From positions 933,304-997,303 of the forward strand of contig NZ_JAODWD010000001.1 of NCBI RefSeq assembly GCF_025345615.1: a stretch of DNA of 64,000 bases, in the 5' to 3' direction. The notes beneath the pieces are model-generated. The model was not told the origin of the DNA. It saw nothing but the letters and a program-made list of their open reading frames with translations, and made no database searches. The DNA comes from Mycobacterium deserti. GTDB taxonomy: Bacteria > Actinomycetota > Actinomycetes > Mycobacteriales > Mycobacteriaceae. Position numbers and translations under genes: made by a program. Positions within the stretch are counted from its first letter, which is position 1; each line of letters starts with the position of its first letter. Below, in pieces: positions 35,242-44,350 of this stretch.

Positions 35242-36702
35242 TCAGAAGGGCGGAGGTTGGTTGCGTTCGGCGACGTGGGCGTCGTTGAGTTCGCGTTCGG
35301 CGTCGATGCGGGCGGCGCGGTCGTGGGCGCGGGTTGTGGTGCGGCGCGGCATCATCAGGCCGCGGCTGGGCCTTGCGTCGCGGATGTCGGTCGCAGCGAC
35401 GGGCGCGGTGGGGCGGCACAAGCTCGGGAACAGCAGGCGGCTGCCGGGATGGGTGATGTAGGTCTGCCCACTCGGCGAGATCCATTCGACGGTGCCATCG
35501 GGTGACTGCTGGTCGCGCCAACCCCAGAACGTTTTCAGTAGGTGGTGTTTTCGGCACAGACATTTGAGGTTCGCCGCTTGGGTCGGGCCGTGCGGATACG
35601 GGATCGTGTGGTCGATGTCGCAGACATGAGCCGCGACGTCGCAGCCCGGGAAGCGGCAGGTCAGATCCCGCGCCCGGACAAACCACGCCAACACCGCGGT
35701 CGGAATGTAGCGCTGCTGCGGCGGAGCGGCGCCGGGATGAACCATCGGCTGCACCTTCACCGCCGCGCCAGCCACCGCCGCAGCGACCACCGGCGCAGGC
35801 AGCAGCCCGCCACCCAGGATCACCGCCGGCGCAGCCTGCGTGGTGGCCGGCGCGGGCTGGTGTTCCCCGTCGAGCACCGCTGCGGCCTCCTCGGACAGTG
35901 CCTTCTCCTCGGCGATGACATGCACGACCACGGTGCTCGGCGTGGCTGCGGCGGCCTCACAGTCCGGCGCCCCACAGCCGCACGCCAACCGGTCAGCACC
36001 ATGGGCCAGAGCCGCGATCGCATCGGCGCGACGCTGATCACCAGTGCGCGGATCAGCCGCACACACCGTGGCGGCCAACGCCTCCAGGCGCTGATCGAGT
36101 GCCTCGCCATCCTGGGCGAACAAGCTGCCCGACAACGAGCACGTCCCGCTGCCATCACGCGCCACCACGATGTCCACACACCGATCCCGCCCACGCTCCT
36201 GCACCCGGCGCAACGCCGCAAGATCGAAGCGATCCACCCAGTAATCAATCGCGGTCTCGGTCCTGGCCACCGACCACGACCCCCACCCCGCCACCGCGGC
36301 GGCCAACTCGGCATCGACCTTCGCCAACGCGCCCGGATCCTTGATCAGACCGGTGCGGAACACGATCGTGTTGACCAACCGCAACGACACCAAGCCCGCG
36401 GCGAACACCTCACCAATCCGGGGCAGCCGCTCACGCAACGTGATCGCCACCAACAACTGATGCGACGCCACCCCCAGCGACACGTTCTGCGCCGCACCGA
36501 TCTCAGCGCACACCGCATCCCAGTTGTCCACACACCATTGCTCACGCTCAGCGGACCCGTCAGCGGCATAGGCCGCCTCCAACACCTGAGCCGACGCCCA
36601 CAACCGCCGCGCCGCCGCGGCGTTCTCCACCCGCGCCCACGCCCCCACCCCAGCAGCAGGACCACCCGCCCCACGCGCTGCCGCAACCAACTTATCGACC
36701 AT
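35242..36702 (-). CDS. DUF222 / HNH endonuclease protein, 13E12 repeat family
   Basis: A 486-residue protein. The DUF222 domain occupies most of the N-terminal 300 residues, with an Ala-rich linker. The C-terminal HNH motif is complete: CRFPGCDVAAHVCDIDHTIP, then NLKCLCRKHHLLKTFWGW with the nuclease and zinc ligands. Members are the multicopy 13E12 group of mycobacteria, often SOS-induced. Starting at ATG 36702, the coding region begins only three bases after a LexA-type box, so the transcript may be leaderless or the true start lies further in. Confidence 0.85.
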   Translation of the reverse strand: MVDKLVAAARGAGGPAAGVGAWARVENAAAARRLWASAQVLEAAYAADGSAEREQWCVDNWDAVCAEIGAAQNVSLGVASHQLLVAITLRERLPRIGEVFAAGLVSLRLVNTIVFRTGLIKDPGALAKVDAELAAAVAGWGSWSVARTETAIDYWVDRFDLAALRRVQERGRDRCVDIVVARDGSGTCSLSGSLFAQDGEALDQRLEALAATVCAADPRTGDQRRADAIAALAHGADRLACGCGAPDCEAAAATPSTVVVHVIAEEKALSEEAAAVLDGEHQPAPATTQAAPAVILGGGLLPAPVVAAAVAGAAVKVQPMVHPGAAPPQQRYIPTAVLAWFVRARDLTCRFPGCDVAAHVCDIDHTIPYPHGPTQAANLKCLCRKHHLLKTFWGWRDQQSPDGTVEWISPSGQTYITHPGSRLLFPSLCRPTAPVAATDIRDARPSRGLMMPRRTTTRAHDRAARIDAERELNDAHVAERNQPPPF

Positions 36703-36705
36703 GCT

Positions 36706-36721
36706 TCGACCGTATGTTCGA
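36706..36721. promoter_or_regulatory. LexA (SOS) box, one mismatch, at the DUF222/HNH promoter
   Basis: On the coding (minus) strand the sequence reads TCGAAC-ATAC-GGTCGA, against the mycobacterial LexA consensus TCGAAC-N4-GTTCGA; only one base differs. It ends three bases from the gene's start codon. DUF222/HNH genes of the 13E12 group belong to the mycobacterial SOS regulon, from memory. Confidence 0.62.
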
Positions 36722-36784
36722 AGGCCGACTAACGCACTCGCTAGGAAATCGCCCTGTGGATGAATTCGCGTTTGGGGATAACCG

Positions 36785-37621
36785 CTAGCTGGACACCACT
36801 CCGCGCAAGCCGTCTGCGCCGAACAGCGGTTCGAGCATCGACGAGTAGTCGGGACCCCGTCGTACCAGCACTCCGCCGTCGACGTTGATCACCTGACCGG
36901 TGATGTAGCTCGACGCATCGCTGAGCAAGAAGACCGACGCATTCGCGATGTCCTCGACCTCGCCGGGCCGCGGCAGCGGTGTGCACGCCGCGTAGTCGGC
37001 CTTGAGCGCCTCTGAGTCCAGAACGGGGGCAACCAGTTCGGTGCGGATCAGGCCCGGTCGAATGCAATTGACCCGCACCCACGACGGACCCAGTTCGTCG
37101 GCGGCCAATTGCATCAGGTGGTCGATGCCCGCCTTGGAGACTCCGTAGGCGCCGAACCACCGATGCGTGTTGCTCGCGGCGATCGACGAGATACCGATGA
37201 ATGACCCGCCTCCGCCGCGCACCATCTCCCGCGCCGCGTGCTTCAGCACGTACATCGTGCCGTTGATGTTCAGGTCGACCGTGCGTCGCCACGCCTCGGA
37301 GTCGATCTGCGTGATCGGGCCGATCGTCTCGCTGCCGCCCGCGCAGTGAACCACGCCGTACAACCGACCCGTCCACGCCGTCGCGGCCTCGACGACCCGC
37401 GCGACCTCGTCCTCGTTGGTCACGTCCGCGGGCTCGTAGAGGACCTCCCCGGAACCGCCCGAGGCCTTGATCTCTTCGGCCGCCGCAGAAAGCTTGTCGG
37501 CGTTGCGGCCGACGAGCATCGCCTTGCCGCCGGCAGCGACGACGGCCGCGGCCACCCCCTTGCCTATTCCGCTGCCACCACCGGTGACCAATACCGTTCG
37601 ATCCGTCAATGACAGCTGCAC
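36785..37621 (-). CDS. SDR-family oxidoreductase under a KstR-type operator
   Basis: A 278-residue SDR: TGGGSGIG cofactor motif, HCAGG, the active-site serine in SSIAA, YGVSK and a C-terminal ITGQVINVDGG with a further 30-residue tail. Probably a hydroxyacyl or hydroxysteroid dehydrogenase. A 20-base inverted repeat matching the KstR site lies 20-40 bases upstream of the start codon. This ties the gene to sterol catabolism even though it stands outside the mce4 cluster. The enoyl-CoA hydratase gene ends just upstream in the same direction. Confidence 0.88.
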   Translation of the reverse strand: MQLSLTDRTVLVTGGGSGIGKGVAAAVVAAGGKAMLVGRNADKLSAAAEEIKASGGSGEVLYEPADVTNEDEVARVVEAATAWTGRLYGVVHCAGGSETIGPITQIDSEAWRRTVDLNINGTMYVLKHAAREMVRGGGGSFIGISSIAASNTHRWFGAYGVSKAGIDHLMQLAADELGPSWVRVNCIRPGLIRTELVAPVLDSEALKADYAACTPLPRPGEVEDIANASVFLLSDASSYITGQVINVDGGVLVRRGPDYSSMLEPLFGADGLRGVVSS

Positions 37622-37643
37622 CGCGACCCCTTCGTCGGATAAC

Positions 37644-37657
37644 TAGAACAGGTTCTA
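37644..37657. promoter_or_regulatory. KstR-type operator TAGAACAGGTTCTA
   Basis: Matches TNNAACNNGTTNNA exactly and extends to a 20-base inverted repeat (37641-37660, AACTAGAAC-AG-GTTCTAGTT). It lies between the enoyl-CoA hydratase stop and the SDR start. KstR is the TetR repressor of the first phase of sterol degradation (established). Confidence 0.8.
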
Positions 37658-37665
37658 GTTATACG

Positions 37666-38562
37666 TCACGGCTCGTTGCGGCGTGCGGGCTTGGGCGCAC
37701 CCAGCGTGCGCCAGTCCGGCACGTCGGGCGGCAGGCCTACCGGATACCTGTTCTCGTTCGCGGCGGCCCAGTGCGCGTGCCCGAGTTCGTGGATGTGGAA
37801 CGCGTGCCGAAGCGCCTCGGTGAAGCCCATCGCGTCCGCGGCCGCGTTCACCGAGTCTTTGACCAACAAGGCAGCCATCGTCGGCCGCTCGGCAATGCGC
37901 CGCGCGAACTCGACTGTCTTGTCTTCGAGTTCGTCGCGCGCGAACACCTTCGACACCATGCCCAACCGATACGCCTCGTCGGCGTCGATCGAATCCCCGG
38001 TCAGCAGAAGCTCTTTGGCCTTGCGCGCCCCGAATTCCCATGGATGAGCGTAGTACTCCACACCGGGCATGCCCATCCTGACGGCGACGACGTCGCTGAA
38101 CTTCGCATCGTCGGCGGCAACGATCAGGTCGCACGCCCAGATCAGCATCAAACCCGCCGAAATGGCGTTGCCCTGCACCGACGCGATGGTGATCTTCCTC
38201 AGGTCACGCCAGCGGCGGGTGTTCTCGAAGAAGTAGTGCCACTCCTGCAGATACGTCCGCTCCGCAACACCGGCGGCCGTCGCCCCGTGCGATCGGAAGG
38301 TGGGGTGCTGATCCGGACCGGGCTTGCGCTCCAACAGCGCCGCCTCCGAGCCGAGATCGTGTCCTGCGGAGAAGTTCTTGCCGCGGCCGGCCAGAATCAC
38401 AACCCGCACGGTGTCGTCGGCCTCTGCGCGACCGAAGGCCTCGTCCAATTGCACCAACAGTGTTCGCGACTGGGCATTCTGCGCATCGGGCCGATTCAGC
38501 CAGATGCGCGCGATCCGCCCATCGTCCAGCGTCTCGTACGTCACCTGTTCAGGGCCAGTCAC
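37666..38562 (-). CDS. enoyl-CoA hydratase/isomerase (crotonase) family protein
   Basis: A 298-residue crotonase. The oxyanion-hole and CoA regions are GKNFSAGHDLGSEAAL and VQGNAISAGLMLIWACDLIV, and GMPGVEYYAHPWEFGARKAK covers the acid/base region. A roughly 25-residue insert after SAGHDL lengthens it over the usual 260. It probably hydrates an unsaturated acyl-CoA. A KstR operator is found downstream but none upstream within the 324-base gap, so it may have a separate promoter. Confidence 0.88.
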   Translation of the reverse strand: MTGPEQVTYETLDDGRIARIWLNRPDAQNAQSRTLLVQLDEAFGRAEADDTVRVVILAGRGKNFSAGHDLGSEAALLERKPGPDQHPTFRSHGATAAGVAERTYLQEWHYFFENTRRWRDLRKITIASVQGNAISAGLMLIWACDLIVAADDAKFSDVVAVRMGMPGVEYYAHPWEFGARKAKELLLTGDSIDADEAYRLGMVSKVFARDELEDKTVEFARRIAERPTMAALLVKDSVNAAADAMGFTEALRHAFHIHELGHAHWAAANENRYPVGLPPDVPDWRTLGAPKPARRNEP

Positions 38563-38762
38563 GGTGGACCACCTCGCTTACCTTGTTCGACTGCTAGCAC
38601 ATTACGGTGTCACGCGAATTTGTCACGCAGTGGGATCACAGCAACTTTGCAGCACCTTCACAGCAGAGATGACCGATCGCCTTCCCTCGCCTATTAGTCT
38701 GACTCCGACTAGTATTGGTCCGATATCGTGCGGCGTTGACAAGCGAGCCGCATCATTCAGCA

Positions 38763-38834
38763 AACACCTGCCTGCCTGAGTTCGTGCCGAACAGCCCCTC
38801 GCCGTTCTCGACCGTTCCCGGCAATCCCGAGGTT
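38763..38834 (+). pseudogene. remnant of a third member of the tandem secreted-protein family
   Basis: The + strand reads TCLPEFVPNSPSPFSTVPGN followed by PEV. It aligns with TCTPYLVPRSGSLFSTTAAN (next gene) and ACVPHTVPHSGSVFTTQPGN (second gene). There is no signal peptide before it, and after PEV the GIPCIGHN segment is lost. It is therefore a decayed copy inside the 324-base gap at 38563-38886; the rest of that gap shows no gene. Confidence 0.6.
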
Positions 38835-38886
38835 TCGACACCGAAGAAGTTCCACGCAATTCCGCTATCTCTCTTAGACTCTGGGA

Positions 38887-39234
38887 ATGGCGACTTCCTT
38901 CTCGTTTCGACGTCTGCTTCTGATCGGTGGGTTTGCCGTGGCGGCTGCCGCCGCACCAGCTCTCGCGGTTCATGCGATGCCGACACCCGGCGCTGCCGTG
39001 GCCCAATGCTCGAGTGGTGAAGAACAGGACGAATTCACCACCACGTGTACGCCATACCTGGTGCCCCGGTCGGGTTCGCTGTTCTCCACAACTGCGGCCA
39101 ACCCCGATGTTCCGGAAATTCAGGGCATCCCGTGCATCGGACACAATGCGGGCGCCTGCCTCGGGCTCGCCGAAAACGAGGCTGACGCGGGGCCGCAGCC
39201 GATCCCTCAATCGACCATCAGCTCGAGCCCATAG
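38887..39234 (+). CDS. small secreted mycobacterial protein, tandem paralogue 1
   Basis: A 115-residue exported protein with a signal peptide (RRLLLIGGFAVAAAAAPALA, mature part after VHA). The mature chain carries four cysteines, in QCSSGEE, TTTCTPY, GIPCIGHN and AGACLGL, and an NPDVPE segment. It resembles proteins sometimes labelled intersectin-EH-binding protein Ibp1 in mycobacteria; that label is from memory and does not prove function. The downstream gene encodes a close paralogue, so a local duplication is clear. Confidence 0.83.
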   Translation: MATSFSFRRLLLIGGFAVAAAAAPALAVHAMPTPGAAVAQCSSGEEQDEFTTTCTPYLVPRSGSLFSTTAANPDVPEIQGIPCIGHNAGACLGLAENEADAGPQPIPQSTISSSP

Positions 39235-39335
39235 AGGCCCCGCATACAGGGAACTGTTAGAAGCTGTGCAGAAACCGCCCAGCTTCCTTAGAATCCATGC
39301 CGACGACACGGTCAATAACTACAGAAAGCGTGACG

Positions 39336-39692
39336 ATGGCGACTTCTAAGGTCCCTGCACAACGACTCCTCATTGCCGGAAGCTTTGCGCTCGCCGTCGC
39401 CGCGGCTCCGGCGATCGCGGTCTTCGCGGCACCGACGCCTGACATCGCGCCCGTCGCGCAGTGCGCCAACGCCGGCGAAGAGCCCGATCAGTTCACCAAT
39501 GCCTGCGTTCCGCACACCGTTCCGCACTCCGGTTCCGTCTTCACAACCCAGCCCGGCAACCCCCAGGTGCCCGAAGTCTTGGGCATCCCGTGCATCGGAC
39601 ACAACTCGGGCAAGTGCATCGGCCTGGCAGAAGAGCAGCAGGCGATGACGGTGACGCCTCCCCCGGCTCCGGTCTTCGGCCACAGCCCGTAG
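39336..39692 (+). CDS. small secreted mycobacterial protein, tandem paralogue 2
   Basis: A 118-residue paralogue of the preceding gene. The starts MATS, the signal peptide with APAIAVFA, and the mature core QCANAGEEPDQFTNACVPHT, then NPQVPEVLGIPCIGHNSG, all align. The C-terminal tail is longer and proline-rich. ATG 39336 is chosen by alignment to paralogue 1; an in-frame ATG lies at 39297. The 101-base gap to the first copy and a third remnant upstream show repeated local duplication. Confidence 0.83.
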   Translation: MATSKVPAQRLLIAGSFALAVAAAPAIAVFAAPTPDIAPVAQCANAGEEPDQFTNACVPHTVPHSGSVFTTQPGNPQVPEVLGIPCIGHNSGKCIGLAEEQQAMTVTPPPAPVFGHSP

Positions 39693-39742
39693 GCAGAAAG
39701 GCCGCTGAACTGGGCGCCAGCGTTGTCGCCTAGAGTTGTCCT

Positions 39743-39907
39743 ATGCCTGCGAAACCAGATCCCGCCGACATCGGCGACGTCGAACCGCTAGCCGACAGCA
39801 CCGCACGCCAGGCTCGGCGCGTCGTCGCCGCTTACGCGACCGACGCCGACGAATGCCGGGTCTTCCTCTCGATGCTCGGCATTGGACCGTCGAAGCTCGA
39901 GGTCTAA
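39743..39907 (+). CDS. 54-residue conserved small protein upstream of otsA (Rv3489-like)
   Basis: ATG 39743 to TAA 39907, immediately followed by the GTG of otsA. The sequence (EPLADSTARQARRVVAAYAT, then DADECRVFLSMLGIGPSK) is a soluble helical protein. M. tuberculosis has a gene of the same size in the same place, from memory, which supports it. Translational coupling with otsA is likely. Function unknown. Confidence 0.7.
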   Translation: MPAKPDPADIGDVEPLADSTARQARRVVAAYATDADECRVFLSMLGIGPSKLEV

Positions 39908-41362
39908 GTGCCTGAAGGGGGCGGTCGCGGCGGCTCCGGAGACTCCGAGTTCGTCGTGGTGGCCAATCGGCTGCCGATCGACATGGAAAAGCTGCCCGAC
40001 GGCCGCACCACGTGGAAGCGCAGTCCAGGCGGTCTGGTCACCGCCCTGGAGCCGCTGCTGCGCCGCAGGCGCGGGGCGTGGATCGGTTGGCCGGGGATCC
40101 CTGACGCCGGCGAGGAGCCGATCGAGCAGGACGACATGTACCTGTGTCCGGTCACTCTCTCGGCCAACGACATCGCGGCGTACTACGAAGGTTTCTCGAA
40201 CGCGACGCTATGGCCGCTGTACCACGACCTGATCGTGAAACCGATCTACCACCGCGAATGGTGGGACACCTACGTCGACGTCAATCGGCGGTTCGCCGAG
40301 GCCACCGCGCGCGCGGCCGGCAAAGGCGCGACCGTCTGGGTGCAGGACTACCAGCTGCAGCTCGTGCCGAAGATGCTTCGCATGCTGCGTCCCGATCTCA
40401 CCATCGGTTTCTTCCTGCACATCCCGTTCCCTCCGGTCGAACTGTTCATGCAGATGCCGTGGCGGACCGAGATCATCGAGGGTCTACTCGGCGCCGATTT
40501 GGTGGGCTTCCACCTGCCTGGCGGGGCGCAGAACTTCCTATATCTGGCGCGACGTCTGGTGGGCGCCAACACCTCTCGCGCGACGATCGGTGTGCGGTCC
40601 CGCTTCGGGGAGGTCGACGTCGGTTTTCGGACCGTCAAGGTCGGCGCGTTCCCGATCTCGATCGATTCGACAACTCTCGATCAGCAGGCGCGCACCCGAG
40701 CGGTGCGGCAGCGGGCGCGTGAGATTCGCAACGAGCTCGGCAACCCGCGCAAGATCCTGCTCGGTGTGGACCGGCTGGACTACACCAAGGGCATTGACGT
40801 TCGCCTGGAAGCGTTTTCGGAGCTCCTCGACGAACAGCGCGCCAACCGTGACGACACGGTGCTGGTGCAGCTTGCCACTCCGAGCCGGGAACGCGTCGAG
40901 AGCTACAAGGTGATGCGCGAGGACATCGAGCGCCAAGTCGGCCACATCAACGGCGAACACAGCGAGGTCGGGCATCCGATCGTGCACTACCTGCACCGGC
41001 CCGTTCCCCGTGAGGAATTGGTGGCGTTCTTCGTGGCCGCCGACGTCATGCTGGTCACCCCACTGCGCGACGGCATGAATCTGGTGGCCAAGGAGTATGT
41101 GGCCTGCCGCAGCGATCTCGGCGGGGCCCTCGTGCTCAGCGAATTCACCGGCGCCGCAGCCGAACTCCGTCAGGCATATCTGACCAACCCGCACCACCTC
41201 GAGGGCGTCAAGGATGCCATCGAGGCCGCGCTGAATCAGACGCCAGAAGAAGGCCGACGCCGGATGCGGGCGTTGCGTAGGCAGGTCCTCGCACACGATG
41301 TCGACCGCTGGGCGCGCGCGTTCCTGGACGCGCTCGCGTCCACCGAGTCAGCGCGCGCCTAG
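39908..41362 (+). CDS. otsA: trehalose-6-phosphate synthase OtsA
   Basis: A 484-residue GT20 glycosyltransferase. [13 protein letters not shown] and the glycine-rich [14 protein letters not shown] are the N-terminal loop, [16 protein letters not shown] and FFLHIPFPP the acceptor region, [20 protein letters not shown] the donor site, and [16 protein letters not shown] the C-terminal signature. It makes trehalose-6-phosphate from a nucleotide-glucose and glucose-6-phosphate. It has only an N-terminal GTG start after the small gene, and its end overlaps the Mce-associated gene by four bases tail to tail. Confidence 0.96.
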   Translation: MPEGGGRGGSGDSEFVVVANRLPIDMEKLPDGRTTWKRSPGGLVTALEPLLRRRRGAWIGWPGIPDAGEEPIEQDDMYLCPVTLSANDIAAYYEGFSNATLWPLYHDLIVKPIYHREWWDTYVDVNRRFAEATARAAGKGATVWVQDYQLQLVPKMLRMLRPDLTIGFFLHIPFPPVELFMQMPWRTEIIEGLLGADLVGFHLPGGAQNFLYLARRLVGANTSRATIGVRSRFGEVDVGFRTVKVGAFPISIDSTTLDQQARTRAVRQRAREIRNELGNPRKILLGVDRLDYTKGIDVRLEAFSELLDEQRANRDDTVLVQLATPSRERVESYKVMREDIERQVGHINGEHSEVGHPIVHYLHRPVPREELVAFFVAADVMLVTPLRDGMNLVAKEYVACRSDLGGALVLSEFTGAAAELRQAYLTNPHHLEGVKDAIEAALNQTPEEGRRRMRALRRQVLAHDVDRWARAFLDALASTESARA

Positions 41363-41862
41363 ATCGGCGTGATGTAACTGATCAGCCACTTGCCGTCGAC
41401 CTTCTGATAGTCGACGCGCAACCGGCTGCCGTCGTACACCGGCTCCTTGGACTTGTCGGTGACCGTGCGGTTCAGGAAGACCAAGACCGACGCCGAAACC
41501 CGCTGCGCGTCAAGCACTCCGACACCGACCACGTTGGCCTGGCTGACCAACTGGCGCTCGCGGGCCTGCGGGATGATGTCTTTCTCTGCGCGGTCGTCGA
41601 ACTCGACCCTGTATTGCGGCGTCAACATCGACGACGCGTCGATGAGACTGCGCTCGACAGTCTTGTAGTCGTAGGTGAAGACCTTCGGGATCTGTTCCTC
41701 GGCAAGTGAACCGACCTGAGCGCGCGTTTCCTGCGCGGCCCGCAGTTCGAACTTGTTCCAGAAGGTCCAGCCGCCGATGGCGGCGAACGCCACCAGACCG
41801 ACCGACAACAGTATGGTCAGCAACGCCATGAATCCGTCGCGTCCCGGGCGCATCCGGCGCAT
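41359..41862 (-). CDS. Mce-associated membrane protein (Rv3492c-like)
   Basis: A 167-residue protein with one N-terminal membrane helix ([20 protein letters not shown], residues 11-30) and an outer domain with the NTF2-like [20 protein letters not shown] pattern of Mce-associated proteins. It ends with [10 protein letters not shown]. It is the last gene of the mce4 operon and probably stabilises the importer (established for related Mam proteins in other mce operons). Start and previous stop overlap by one base. Confidence 0.9.
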   Translation of the reverse strand: MRRMRPGRDGFMALLTILLSVGLVAFAAIGGWTFWNKFELRAAQETRAQVGSLAEEQIPKVFTYDYKTVERSLIDASSMLTPQYRVEFDDRAEKDIIPQARERQLVSQANVVGVGVLDAQRVSASVLVFLNRTVTDKSKEPVYDGSRLRVDYQKVDGKWLISYITPI

Positions 41863-42548
41863 CAGTTACCGCCATCCGGATACTTGATGTCGTAGCTGGT
41901 CATGTGACCGTTGTCGTCCTCGTGGACGATGATCCGCAGGCGGTACGGCTGCGACGGCTTGTTGTTACCGTCCAGATCGGTGACGGTCACCCGCACCGCT
42001 ACCAGCACGGACGCATTGTTGGCGACCTCGTCGATCTTCTCCAGCGCTGCACCGTTGATGACCGCCTCCGCGCTGGCGTTCGTGTCGCGGAACAGCAGCT
42101 TGAGATTCTCGACGTTGTTGCCCTGACTCATCATGTCGCGCAGCGGCCCGCTGGTGCCTTCGACGAAGCGGTCGACGTTCTGGTCGATGGTCTCCTGCGT
42201 ATAGCTGAACATGTTGGTCACCGTCTGTGACGCGGTGTCGACAAACCGCTGTTCGCGCGCGTCTTCGGCCTCAACCTCGTGCCGTTGGTCCGCCAGGACT
42301 TTGGCCGTGGTCGCGACGAACGCGCAGGTGAGGAGTGTGACGAGCAGCGCGATCGTCGCGACCAGTCGCCGATTGGCCGGGCGACGCGGTGGCGCGCCGA
42401 CGGTCGGCCGTTTGACCGTCACGGGCGCTTGGCGCTCGACGCGTACCTCTGTACCGGCCGGGACGGCCGGCGAGCCGGCTGCCGGTCCAGCCGCCCTCGA
42501 GGCGCGGCGCCGCGACGGCTTCTCCGTCGAGGCGGTGTTGTCTGTCAT
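41862..42548 (-). CDS. Mce-associated membrane protein (Rv3493c-like)
   Basis: A 228-residue protein. A basic, Pro/Arg-rich cytoplasmic N-terminus precedes one helix (RLVATIALLVTLLTCAFVAT, near residues 61-80) and an outer NTF2-like domain (MFSYTQETIDQNVDRFVEGT). ATG 42548 has GGCAGG upstream; TTG 42569 is in frame. It starts 69 bases after mce4F and is followed without gap by its shorter paralogue. Confidence 0.9.
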   Translation of the reverse strand: MTDNTASTEKPSRRRASRAAGPAAGSPAVPAGTEVRVERQAPVTVKRPTVGAPPRRPANRRLVATIALLVTLLTCAFVATTAKVLADQRHEVEAEDAREQRFVDTASQTVTNMFSYTQETIDQNVDRFVEGTSGPLRDMMSQGNNVENLKLLFRDTNASAEAVINGAALEKIDEVANNASVLVAVRVTVTDLDGNNKPSQPYRLRIIVHEDDNGHMTSYDIKYPDGGN

Positions 42549-42616
42549 CAGTCCTGCCTTGGTACTCAAAATCGGGTCAGCCCGCTTTCACGGACGGCTT
42601 CCGACGATAGTTCGTC

Positions 42617-44350
42617 TCAGGCCTGCCGCGGCGACAGCATGAGATCGACCCAGTTCTCTGCGGGCAGCAACTCGTCGGTGCCCGCGGCGAACACCCCGGT
42701 TCCGCCGGCCGGATCGACGAACTTGCCGCCCTGGTCGTACGTCGCGAACTGACCACCGGCCATCGGCGCTTCCGCAGGCAGCGGCGGCCCGACGGCGGGT
42801 GGCGCGCCCGGAGGCGGCGGGGCCGGTGGAAGCGGCGCCCCTGGCGGCGGCGGGGGCGCGGGCCTGCCGTACGGCGGCACCACATGATCAGGCGGAGAGA
42901 AGAACGGCCACGCGGGCGGCAGCGTCGGCCGCACTTCGTTCGGTGGAACCGGCAACGGGTAGGGCGCATGCGGCGCAGGCCCCTGTCCCGGCGGGATGCC
43001 CGGCGGCAGCTGCACAACCGGCGGCCCCGGATCCGGGTCCACCTGCGGAGGAATGTAGGGGAACTTGTTGGGCGGCAGGATGTTGCGCCCGTCCTCGTAA
43101 GTGTCGTCCTCGAGAACGTCCATCGGCGTGCCGACCGGCACCGGGGGTCCCCGCCACGGGTTGTTGCCGATCGGCACGTACCCGCGCGGATCACGGCACA
43201 GGGCGACCGTGGGTGCCCGCTTGCCGGGGAATTCCTGACATGGGTAGTTACGGGCGCCGCGCACCACCGACGGGTCGTTCTGCGGCACCTTGCAGTACAG
43301 GTCGGTCGGCAGCTCGCGCAGCGTCTCGTCGGCGGGCGACCGGATCTCGGTCGCCGGGATGAAGCCGGTCGAACACGGTGGCGGGTCCTGCAGGTGGATC
43401 TTGAAGTCCAGCTTGCCGCCCTCGTCGACGGGCACTCCACCACCGACGGTGAGCAGCGCCGACATCAGCGCCGGGAACACCACCAGCGCGTGCTCGATCG
43501 ACTTGCTGTAGATCACGCCGATGCGGCCGAAATTCGCCAGGTTCGCGGCCAGCACCGGGAAGGACGGTCGGATGCCCGCGAACAGTTCGTTCGCCTCTTC
43601 CGTCGCGCCCGGGACGGTGCGCAGCGTGGTGCGCAGCTGCGGGTCGGCGTTGGCCAGCTCGGTGGTGAACCGCGCCAACCCTTCGGACAGCGAACGGATG
43701 TCGTCGCCGCTGCGGATCTGCGCGTCGAGGAAGGGTCCGGCCTGGTCGATCAACTGCGCCACTTGGCCGTAGTTGGCGTTGGCCTCGTCGACGAGCATCC
43801 GTGAGGCCTGAATCAGCCGCGCCAGTTCCGGCCCGGATCCATTGAAGGCTTTGAATGTCTCGCGTAGCAGGTCCTGCAGCCGGCTGTTGCCGATACTGGC
43901 GACCAGATCTTCGGACTCCCGCAGCAGGCCGGCGACGTCCTGGCCGATCGCGGTGTGCTCCAGGTCGATGTTCGACCCGTCGCGCAACTCGGAGCGTGAC
44001 GGCTCACCGGGTGGCACCAGGTCGATGTACTGCTCACCCACCGCAGAGACGCTCTTGACCGTCGCGGTGACATTCTCCGGTATCGACGCGCCGTTGTTGA
44101 GCCGCATGTGCGCGACCACGCTGTCGTCGGTCAGTCCGACAGTCTCCACTCGGCCGACGGTCACACCGCGGTACGTGACGTTGGCGTTCTCGTAAAGCCC
44201 GCCACCGGCAACGAAATTCGCGGTCACGTTGTACGCCCCGATTCCCACGGCGGCAGGCAACTGCAGGTAGAAGATCGATATTGCGCCGACGGTCAGGACC
44301 GTGACGATTGCGAAGATCGCCAGCTGCAGGCGAGTCAGACGGTCCAGCAT
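42617..44350 (-). CDS. mce4F: Mce4F, substrate-binding tunnel subunit of the sterol importer
   Basis: A 577-residue MCE protein: an N-terminal helix (LTRLQLAIFAIVTVLTVGAI), the MCE beta-barrel (NVTYRGVTVGRVETVGL, then GEQYIDLVPP), a long helical region and a proline-rich C-terminal tail (PAPPPPPGAPLPP) reaching towards the cell surface. Mce4 imports cholesterol. Its ATG overlaps the mce4E stop by one base. The tail is longer than I recall for M. tuberculosis Mce4F. Confidence 0.95.
   Translation of the reverse strand: MLDRLTRLQLAIFAIVTVLTVGAISIFYLQLPAAVGIGAYNVTANFVAGGGLYENANVTYRGVTVGRVETVGLTDDSVVAHMRLNNGASIPENVTATVKSVSAVGEQYIDLVPPGEPSRSELRDGSNIDLEHTAIGQDVAGLLRESEDLVASIGNSRLQDLLRETFKAFNGSGPELARLIQASRMLVDEANANYGQVAQLIDQAGPFLDAQIRSGDDIRSLSEGLARFTTELANADPQLRTTLRTVPGATEEANELFAGIRPSFPVLAANLANFGRIGVIYSKSIEHALVVFPALMSALLTVGGGVPVDEGGKLDFKIHLQDPPPCSTGFIPATEIRSPADETLRELPTDLYCKVPQNDPSVVRGARNYPCQEFPGKRAPTVALCRDPRGYVPIGNNPWRGPPVPVGTPMDVLEDDTYEDGRNILPPNKFPYIPPQVDPDPGPPVVQLPPGIPPGQGPAPHAPYPLPVPPNEVRPTLPPAWPFFSPPDHVVPPYGRPAPPPPPGAPLPPAPPPPGAPPAVGPPLPAEAPMAGGQFATYDQGGKFVDPAGGTGVFAAGTDELLPAENWVDLMLSPRQA

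Noticed and set aside
35242..36702. Transposase or insertion sequence
   Set aside because: No terminal inverted repeats or target duplications were seen; DUF222/HNH proteins are not transposases.
38736..38741. TTGACA as a -35 box for the secreted-protein gene
   Set aside because: No -10 box at a suitable distance, and it lies about 150 bases before the start codon.
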